From Egaibacter danicus (GTDB lineage Bacteria > Pseudomonadota > Gammaproteobacteria > Burkholderiales > Burkholderiaceae_C), in NCBI GenBank assembly GCA_016707075.1, contig JADJII010000008.1:62001-126000 (forward strand): a DNA stretch of 64,000 nucleotides, written 5' to 3'. Shown here piece after piece: positions 58,119-64,000 of the stretch; within the stretch, counting starts at the first letter, position 1; every line of letters starts with the position of its first letter. Made by a program: the position numbers and the translations under genes. The notes beneath the pieces were generated by a model. It saw nothing but the letters and a program-made list of their open reading frames with translations. It was not told where the DNA came from and made no database searches.

Positions 58119-59357
58119 ATGACCACGCTCATCGTCAAACTTCCCCAGCAGGCCGCCACTTCGGCTACGGAGTTCGCGTACGCCCTGAGTTCAGACGGGG
58201 TGACCGTGGACCGTCATTCCAAAGCGGCTGCCAATTTACTCCCCCACCACAATGGTTCGGGTGATGAGGTGGTGGCCGTGGCACCGGCACGTGCCCTGTC
58301 ATGGCATCAGGTCGAGCTGCCACAGGGCGTGAGCACCAGTTCCACCCGGCTGCGGGCGGTTCTCGAAGGCTTGCTGGAAGAGCGCCTGCTGGACGATGCC
58401 GAGAATCTGCATTTTGCGCTGGAACCCACTATTGACCCGGGGCTGCCGTTCTGGGTGGCGGTGTGTGACAAGGCCTGGCTGCGTGCCAGCCTGTCGATTC
58501 TGGAAGGTGCGCAATGCCCGGTGTCGCGCATTGTTCCGGAATTCGTACCAGGCGACGCCTTGACCCCGCCCTCCGCCATTTACCTCATCGGAGAGCCGGA
58601 TCAGGCTGACCTGGTCATCCCCGACGAGGGCGGCGTGACCATCCTGCCTGTGACGACCGGCGCTTTGTCACTGGCCCGCAGTTTGGGCAACCTGCCCGCC
58701 GAGGCAGAAGTCATGGCCGAGCCTGCGGTACTGGAACTGGCGGAGAAACACCTTCAGCGTCGCGCTACCTTGCAGACCTGGCCCGAGCGGGCCCTGCGGG
58801 CAGCGCAGTCTTCATGGGATCTGGCGCAATTTGAGCTGGCCAATTCCGGCGGCAAACGCGCCCTCAAACGCCTCTCGTCCGGATGGGTGGAATTTCTGCA
58901 GTCACCCCGATGGCGTGCTGCACGCTGGGGGGCGGCCGTTCTGGTTGGTGCCAACCTGATTGGCTTGAATGCCATGGCGTGGCGGGAAAAATCGGCGCTG
59001 AACACGAAACGCGAAGCCATCCGGTCGGTGCTGACCCAGACTTTTCCGGGCGTTCAGGTCATCGTCGATGCACCCGTCCAGATGGAACGGGAAATGAGTC
59101 TGCTGCGCCAGTCTGGCGGAGATCTCTCCATGCGTGATCTGGAGGTGATGCTGGCCGCTATTGGGGACGCGGCACCCATTAACCGCAGCATCTCCGGTAT
59201 CGAATTTGTTGCTGGTGAAGCCCGATTCAAGGGGCTGGGTCTGAGTGGCGAGGAAGCATCGGCCATGACCACCCAGCTGCAGGCCCGGGGCTTTGCCGGA
59301 CGGCTTGAAGGTGAAACGCTGGTCATGCGGCCCGCAAGCCCCACAGGAATGCCATGA
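58119..59357 (+). CDS. gspL: Type II secretion inner-membrane protein GspL
   Basis: 412 residues. N-terminal actin-like cytoplasmic domain (from TLIVKLPQQAATSATEFAYAL, LSWHQVELPQGV, LLEERLLDDAENLHFAL), a TM helix (about 272-292, AARWGAAVLVGANLIGLNAMAW) and a short periplasmic ferredoxin-like domain (ALNTKREAIRSVLTQTFPGVQVIVD given as VLTQTFPGVQVIVD, then INRSISGIEFVAGEARFKG). It recruits GspE. It overlaps gspM by 4 nt. Confidence 0.9.
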   Translation: MTTLIVKLPQQAATSATEFAYALSSDGVTVDRHSKAAANLLPHHNGSGDEVVAVAPARALSWHQVELPQGVSTSSTRLRAVLEGLLEERLLDDAENLHFALEPTIDPGLPFWVAVCDKAWLRASLSILEGAQCPVSRIVPEFVPGDALTPPSAIYLIGEPDQADLVIPDEGGVTILPVTTGALSLARSLGNLPAEAEVMAEPAVLELAEKHLQRRATLQTWPERALRAAQSSWDLAQFELANSGGKRALKRLSSGWVEFLQSPRWRAARWGAAVLVGANLIGLNAMAWREKSALNTKREAIRSVLTQTFPGVQVIVDAPVQMEREMSLLRQSGGDLSMRDLEVMLAAIGDAAPINRSISGIEFVAGEARFKGLGLSGEEASAMTTQLQARGFAGRLEGETLVMRPASPTGMP

Positions 59358-59857
59358 AGCTGCCCGCCTCGCTCCAGTCCACTCTGCAAACCCGTTGGGC
59401 TTCAGTAGCTCCGCGCGAGAAAGCCATGCTTGCGGCGGCTGCAGGTCTGATCGTTCTGGCGGTGGTGTGGTGGCTTTTTCTATCGCCCGCCTTGACGGTG
59501 TTGCGCGCCGCTGACGCCCAACACCGCGCGCTGGACGCCCAGCTGCAATCCATGCGGGGTATGCAGGCGCAAGCCCAGGCCCTGCAATCCCGGCCCAAAG
59601 TCAGCTATGACGATGCGTCGCGCATGCTGGCGACGCTGGTGAAAAAGAATCTCGGGGCTCAGGCACAGATCACGATGGCAGGAGAACGTGCCACCGTCAC
59701 CATGAAAGCCGTGCCACCCGAAGCACTGGTGTCCTGGCTCGCCCAGGTCCGGGTTGATGCGCATGCCCTGCCCATTGAATCACGGCTGACGCGCAACACC
59801 ACCGATACCAAATCTGGCTGGGATGGTGTGGTGGTACTGGTGCTGCCAGCGCGATGA
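59354..59857 (+). CDS. gspM: Type II secretion protein GspM
   Basis: 167 residues. Short cytoplasmic start, TM helix (about 25-43, KAMLAAAAGLIVLAVVWWLFL), then a coiled segment (DAQHRALDAQLQSMRGMQAQAQ) and a ferredoxin-like domain. It stabilises GspL. The 4-nt overlaps on both sides are the classic GspL-M-N arrangement. Confidence 0.9.
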   Translation: MKLPASLQSTLQTRWASVAPREKAMLAAAAGLIVLAVVWWLFLSPALTVLRAADAQHRALDAQLQSMRGMQAQAQALQSRPKVSYDDASRMLATLVKKNLGAQAQITMAGERATVTMKAVPPEALVSWLAQVRVDAHALPIESRLTRNTTDTKSGWDGVVVLVLPAR

Positions 59858-60666
59858 CATTGATGAAACCGAACCGTCGCCCTTCCACATCCGTATCCAA
59901 CAGAACACCCTGGGGGCTGGCCATCGTCGGCATGGTGCTGGGCGTGGCATTGACGGTGCTGGTGTTTGCACCGGCATCGTGGCTGGCGTCGGCCGTGAGC
60001 AGCAGCTCGGCCGGGAAAGTGTTGCTGACCGATGCACGTGGAACCATTTGGTCGGGTTCGGCCCAACTGGCATTGACTGGCGGTGCTGGAAGCCGTGACA
60101 GGGCTGTCTTGCCTGGTTCCCTGCAATGGCGTATTTCACCGGCACTGACCGGCTTGAACCTCGCGGTCAGTGCCGAATGCTGTACCCCGCAACCAGTAGG
60201 CATACAGGCCGCCGTGCAGTGGGGTGGCGTCAAAGCAACGGTGCTGAATGGTGAATCCACCTGGCCTGCGGCATTGTTGACTGGCTTGGGCACGCCCTGG
60301 AATACCATGCAACCTGAAGGGCTCATGAAAGTGACCACGACGGGCTTTTCAGCCACGTGGATTGAGGGCCGGCTGACCATTGAGGGGCAGGCGGTGCTGG
60401 ATGCCAACAACATGTCGTCGAGGCTGTCCACTCTCAAACCCATGGGCAGCTATCGCCTCACGGTGTCCGGAGGCGAAACGACAAGACTGCAGCTTGAAAC
60501 CCTGGATGGAAGCCTGCAGCTAAGTGGAACTGGCGAGTGGGTGGGCTCGCGACTGCGGTTTGCAGGCGAAGCTACCGCAGCGCCCGACCGCGAAGCGGCT
60601 TTGTCCAACCTTCTGAATCTGATCGGGCGGCGCACTGGAGCCCGATCCGTTATTACTGTAGGCTAA
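59854..60666 (+). CDS. gspN: Type II secretion protein GspN
   Basis: 270 residues. N-terminal TM helix (about 16-36, WGLAIVGMVLGVALTVLVFAP) and a periplasmic beta domain (LTDARGTIWSGSAQLALTGG, LPGSLQWRISPALTGLNLAV). GspN is present in some T2SS operons, its role less clear than the core genes. It overlaps gspM by 4 nt and ends 4 bp before gspD. Confidence 0.85.
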   Translation: MTLMKPNRRPSTSVSNRTPWGLAIVGMVLGVALTVLVFAPASWLASAVSSSSAGKVLLTDARGTIWSGSAQLALTGGAGSRDRAVLPGSLQWRISPALTGLNLAVSAECCTPQPVGIQAAVQWGGVKATVLNGESTWPAALLTGLGTPWNTMQPEGLMKVTTTGFSATWIEGRLTIEGQAVLDANNMSSRLSTLKPMGSYRLTVSGGETTRLQLETLDGSLQLSGTGEWVGSRLRFAGEATAAPDREAALSNLLNLIGRRTGARSVITVG

Positions 60667-60670
60667 CGCT

Positions 60671-62767
60671 ATGAGTACATTGATCCGACAAGCCCGCCTG
60701 GTGACCCACCGCGCATTGCTGCGCACGGTGCCAGCTGTGGTGTCTGCCCTGATTCTGGGTGGGCAAGTCGCCATGGCGCAAACTGCGCCATCTGGCCGTA
60801 ATGAGCCCATCACCCTGAATTTTGTGAATGCCGATATTGAAGCCGTCGCCCGGACCATGGCCACGGTGACCGGCCTGGGCGTCGTGGTTGATCCACGGGT
60901 CAAGGGAACCATCAGCCTGGTAACCGAAAAACCGGTGAGCCGTGCCGCCGCCATGAACCAATTTCTCGCAGCTTTGCGCCTGCAGGGTTACACCATGGTG
61001 GAAACAGGCGGCATCTACAAAGTGCTGCCCGAAGCCGATGCCAAGCTGCAAAGCGCATCAGTCGGTGTGAGTACTGGTGGCGCACCGGTGCGTGCCACCA
61101 GCAACCAGATCATCACGCAGATCATCAAGCTCAATTACGAGAATGCGAACAATCTGGTGCCGATTTTGCGTCCGCTGATCAGCCCCAATAACACGATCAA
61201 TGTGAATGCGAGCAACAATTCACTGGTTATCACCGACTATGCAGACAACCTCCAGCGCATTGGCCGGATCATCGCTGCGATGGATGTTGCCCCGGGAACC
61301 GACGTTGAAATCATTCCGCTGAAATACGCCATCGCCAGCGATCTGGCTCCGCTGGTTCTGCGGCTGATTGATTCTGGTGGAGCTGCTGCCGGGGGGCAGG
61401 CGGATGCTTCTTACAAGACCACGCTGGTCGCCGAGCCGCGTGGCAACTCACTGATTTTGCGGGCAGCCAACCCGGCTCGTGTGAACCTGGTGAAGTCGCT
61501 GATCGAGAAACTGGACCAGCCTGCATCCCAATCAGCGAATGGGGCAGCTGGCAACATCTATGTCGTCTACCTGAAGAATGCAGACGCCACCAAACTGGCC
61601 GCTACCCTGCGCGCAGCCATGGCTGGCGAGACGCGTGTCACCCTCACGCCAGCTGCCACGGCAGGCGCAGCCGGTGCGGCGGCGGCAACTGCCGGCCAGG
61701 CCACAACTGGTGGACAAATTCAGGCTGATGCATCGACCAATTCGCTCATCATCACCGCAGCAGAGCCCCAGTACCGACAGCTGCGTGCGGTCATCGACAA
61801 GCTCGACTCACGTCGGGCCCAGGTATTTGTGGAAAGCCTGATTGCTGAAGTGAGTGCGGACCGCGCCGCGGAATTCGGCATCCAGTGGCAGGGCGCGCTG
61901 GGCAACGCGGGTAGCCGAAACATTGGTTTGCTGGGCACCAACTTTGGCTCCAGTATCAGCAATATCATCAATTTGTCGACTTCGGCCGCAGCTGGCACGC
62001 CGTCCGTGGCGCGTGGTGCAAACTTCGGCGTTGCCCATCAGACCAATGGGGTGTATGTATTGGGCTTCTTGGCGCGCTTTCTGGAAGAAACCGGCAGCGG
62101 CAATGTGCTGTCCACGCCCAACCTGCTCACACTGGATAACGAAGAAGCCAAGATTGTTATTGGTCAAAACGTTCCCTTCGTCACGGGTCAGTTCACCAAC
62201 ACCGGCAGCAGTGCCAATACTGTCAATCCGTTCCAGACTATCGAACGCAAGGATGTGGGCCTGACACTCAAGGTCAAGCCGCAGATCAGCGAAAACGGCA
62301 CCGTGAAAATGTCCATTTACCAGGAGATTTCCAGCGTGCAGGCCTCAACGGCCAACGCCAGCAATGGCCCCACCACCAACAAACGGACGATTGAATCCAA
62401 TGTGCTGGTGGAAGACGGCGCCATCGTGGTGCTGGGCGGGTTGCTCCAGGACGAATACACCGGCAACCAGGAAAAGGTTCCAGGCCTGGGTGATGTCCCC
62501 TTTTTCGGCAACCTGTTCAAGAGCGAAACCCGCACGCGCAAGAAAACCAACCTGATGGTCTTCCTGCGGCCGGTGGTGGTGCGTGATGCTGCAGCGCTGG
62601 AAGAATTCTCCATGGACCGCTACGACCTGATGCGGGCTGGCCAGAAAGCGGCGCAACCCGTGTCCAGTGTGCTGGTGCCGGTTAATGAAGGACCTCTCAT
62701 GCCACCCAAGGCAACGCGTGCAGCTGCGCCAGCGTCGGCGGCCTCGGCACCCAAAGTCACCCCTTGA
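60671..62767 (+). CDS. gspD: Type II secretion secretin GspD
   Basis: 698 residues. Signal peptide (about 1-37), N0 domain (ITLNFVNADIEAVARTMATVTG, given as LNFVNADIEAVARTMATVTG), N1-N3 repeats (VIKLNYENANNLVPILRPLI as IIKLNYENANNLVPILRPLI; ATKLAATLRAAMAG), then the secretin domain (SRRAQVFVESLIAEVSADRAAEFGIQWQG, given as QVFVESLIAEVSADRAAEFG; VLSTPNLLTLDNEEAKIVIGQNVPF; GAIVVLGGLLQDEY; VPGLGDVPFFGNLFKSE; NLMVFLRPVVVRD). It forms the outer-membrane channel. A Gly/Ala-rich linker (AATAGAAGAAAATAGQATT, about 325-345) precedes the last N domain. The C-terminal tail is alanine-rich. Confidence 0.96.
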   Translation: MSTLIRQARLVTHRALLRTVPAVVSALILGGQVAMAQTAPSGRNEPITLNFVNADIEAVARTMATVTGLGVVVDPRVKGTISLVTEKPVSRAAAMNQFLAALRLQGYTMVETGGIYKVLPEADAKLQSASVGVSTGGAPVRATSNQIITQIIKLNYENANNLVPILRPLISPNNTINVNASNNSLVITDYADNLQRIGRIIAAMDVAPGTDVEIIPLKYAIASDLAPLVLRLIDSGGAAAGGQADASYKTTLVAEPRGNSLILRAANPARVNLVKSLIEKLDQPASQSANGAAGNIYVVYLKNADATKLAATLRAAMAGETRVTLTPAATAGAAGAAAATAGQATTGGQIQADASTNSLIITAAEPQYRQLRAVIDKLDSRRAQVFVESLIAEVSADRAAEFGIQWQGALGNAGSRNIGLLGTNFGSSISNIINLSTSAAAGTPSVARGANFGVAHQTNGVYVLGFLARFLEETGSGNVLSTPNLLTLDNEEAKIVIGQNVPFVTGQFTNTGSSANTVNPFQTIERKDVGLTLKVKPQISENGTVKMSIYQEISSVQASTANASNGPTTNKRTIESNVLVEDGAIVVLGGLLQDEYTGNQEKVPGLGDVPFFGNLFKSETRTRKKTNLMVFLRPVVVRDAAALEEFSMDRYDLMRAGQKAAQPVSSVLVPVNEGPLMPPKATRAAAPASAASAPKVTP

Positions 62768-62796
62768 AGCTCTGACCACTTCGTTGGCCACCAGCC

Positions 62797-64000
62797 ATGC
62801 GTTACCCCCTGCCCTACGCCTTTGCCCGCTCCCAGCAACTGCTGCTTGAAGAAGACGCGGGTGTGCTCACGCTGTGGTTGCACCCGGCTTCCAAGCCGGC
62901 CGGCATCAGCGAAGTTACCCGCAAGTACCCCATACGCCAGCTGGAAACCACCACACAGGATCTGCTGGTGCAGCGCATCAGCACCGTGTACGCACAAGGT
63001 GAGTCCAATGCGGCTGATGTGGTGAGCGAAGTGGAAAGTGATGCCGATCTGTCACGCATGATGCAGGACCTGCCAGCGGTGGAAGATCTGCTGGAAACCT
63101 CGGACGATGCGCCCATCATCCGCATGCTCAATGCCTTGCTGACGCAGGCCGCGCGGGATGGTGCCAGTGACATCCACATTGAGCCGTATGAGCGGCACAG
63201 CAGCGTGCGCTTTCGCGTGGATGGCGCGCTGCGCGAGGTGGTGCAACCCAATCGCGCTTTGCATGCAGCGTTGATTTCGCGCCTGAAGATCATGGCCGAG
63301 CTGGACATTTCGGAGAAACGCCTGCCGCAAGATGGCCGCATTTCCCTTCGCATCGGTACCCGTGCCGTGGACGTGCGCGTGAGCACACTGCCGAGCTCAC
63401 ATGGTGAACGCGCAGTATTGCGTTTGCTGGACAAGAGCGACAGCAAGCTGAACCTGGAAGCCGTTGGCATGCAGGGCGACTCACTCGCCCGGCTCAAGAA
63501 ACTCATCTCCCAGCCACACGGCATCATTCTGGTGACCGGGCCTACCGGCTCCGGCAAAACCACCACGCTGTATGCGGCCCTGAGCCAGCTTGACGCCGCG
63601 CACAGCAACATCATGACGGTGGAAGACCCGATCGAATACGAATTGCCCGGGGTTGGGCAAACGCAGGTGAACGCCAAGATCGACCTCACCTTTGCCAAGG
63701 CCCTGCGCGCTATCCTGCGGCAAGACCCCGACGTGATCATGATCGGTGAGATCCGCGATTTTGAGACAGCGCAAATCGCGATCCAGGCATCACTCACAGG
63801 CCACCTGGTGCTGGCCACGCTGCACACCAACGATGCTGCCAGCGCGGTAAACCGCCTGATCGACATGGGCGTGGAACCCTTTTTGCTGAGTTCCAGCCTG
63901 CTGGGTGTTCTGGCGCAACGGCTGGTCAGAAAGCTCTGCCTGCACTGCCATGGTGCGGGTTGTGATGCCTGTGGCCAGACGGGTTATCAGGGACGCACGG
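62797..64000 (+). CDS. gspE: Type II secretion ATPase GspE, 3' end outside window
   Basis: Starts at the ATG at 62797 (MRYPLPYAFARSQQLLL) and stays open to the end of the window, 401 codons. N-terminal domain, then LLTQAARDGASDIHIEPYE (about 110), QDGRISLRIGTRAVDVRVSTLPSSHGER (given as DVRVSTLPSSHGERAVLRLL), Walker A VTGPTGSGKTTTLYAAL (about 244), Asp box VEDPIEYELPG (about 273), Walker B LRQDPDVIMIGEIRDFETA (about 307), His box GHLVLATLHTNDA (about 335). The zinc region is compact: LCLHCHGAGCDACGQTGY, with only five residues between the Cys pairs where relatives usually have a longer insertion. It drives pseudopilus assembly. Confidence 0.96.
   Translation, partial: MRYPLPYAFARSQQLLLEEDAGVLTLWLHPASKPAGISEVTRKYPIRQLETTTQDLLVQRISTVYAQGESNAADVVSEVESDADLSRMMQDLPAVEDLLETSDDAPIIRMLNALLTQAARDGASDIHIEPYERHSSVRFRVDGALREVVQPNRALHAALISRLKIMAELDISEKRLPQDGRISLRIGTRAVDVRVSTLPSSHGERAVLRLLDKSDSKLNLEAVGMQGDSLARLKKLISQPHGIILVTGPTGSGKTTTLYAALSQLDAAHSNIMTVEDPIEYELPGVGQTQVNAKIDLTFAKALRAILRQDPDVIMIGEIRDFETAQIAIQASLTGHLVLATLHTNDAASAVNRLIDMGVEPFLLSSSLLGVLAQRLVRKLCLHCHGAGCDACGQTGYQGRT

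Noticed and set aside
1..64000. CRISPR arrays, tRNA or rRNA genes, complete insertion sequences or prophage
   Set aside because: I saw no regularly spaced repeats, cloverleaf sequence, transposase, integrase or phage structural gene in the translations, although short RNAs could be missed by eye.

Overview
The window looks like a betaproteobacterial chromosome, most likely from Comamonadaceae (Burkholderiales). The reasons are the gene families and gene orders (imuAB, gsp, zwf/hexR beside pgi/tal, Gram-negative trimeric porins, coq7) and a dispersed, roughly 60-bp ATAGC-type repeat that I associate with that family from memory. Nearly all the sequence is coding, genes are packed into 4-nt-overlap operons, and I see no rRNA, tRNA, CRISPR array or complete insertion sequence.

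Layout. 1-10 kb is a denitrification island: a CuA-bearing heme-copper oxidase-like operon with a Gln at the active-site Tyr position (a candidate eNOR-type NO reductase), a divergent CtaA/COX15-like protein, a Dnr-type Crp/Fnr regulator with its own TTGAT-N4-GTCAA box, a TonB-dependent receptor, and the nirS / cytochrome c551 / nirF-like operon. 10-12.2 kb is the SOS mutagenesis pair imuAB under a LexA box. 12.3-17.1 kb holds stress and general metabolic genes (glutathione peroxidase, GST-like, FKBP, and an MFS / phosphatase / PPOX / class IV aminotransferase operon). 17.1-25.3 kb is a sialic-acid / amino-sugar operon: a GntR regulator, a SiaP-like TRAP transporter, an NanA-like aldolase, NanE, NanK, NagA, and a terminal SIS-domain deaminase gene that is broken. 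25.4-29.9 kb holds small regulators, thioredoxin, and a LysR / periplasmic binding protein / AroE set with a perfect FNR-type box. 29.9-32.2 kb is groESL with a sigma32-like promoter, a CIRCE element and a hairpin in the leader. 32.2-39.1 kb has YcaQ-like and HAD genes, then pgi-tal divergent from zwf-hexR. 39.1-45.9 kb is an opp/dpp peptide ABC operon with an embedded M20 amidohydrolase. 46-46.8 kb is a FitAB/VapBC toxin-antitoxin cassette bracketed by a direct repeat. 46.8-50 kb has a DUF3047-like lipoprotein and two tandem porins. 50.3-54.6 kb has coq7, osmC, ilvA and a cobS-cobC fusion ORF. 54.6-64 kb is a type II secretion cluster: gspC, divergent from gspG-H-I-J-K-L-M-N-D-E, and running off the end.

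How the parts fit together. NirS would make NO and the CuA-type HCO is the only NO reductase candidate visible; Dnr would couple both to NO or low oxygen. The sialic operon would convert Neu5Ac to GlcN-6-P but its last gene is disrupted. Three further ORFs are broken by single-base indels (the HCO catalytic subunit, pgi, gspK). All are in GC-rich sequence, so sequencing or assembly error must be excluded before any of them is called a pseudogene.

The most distinctive observations are the CuA-type NO reductase locus with its altered CtaA paralogue, the seven copies of the dispersed repeat (five inside genes, one supplying most of the OppA signal peptide), and the toxin-antitoxin cassette flanked by an intact and a decayed copy of the same gene end.
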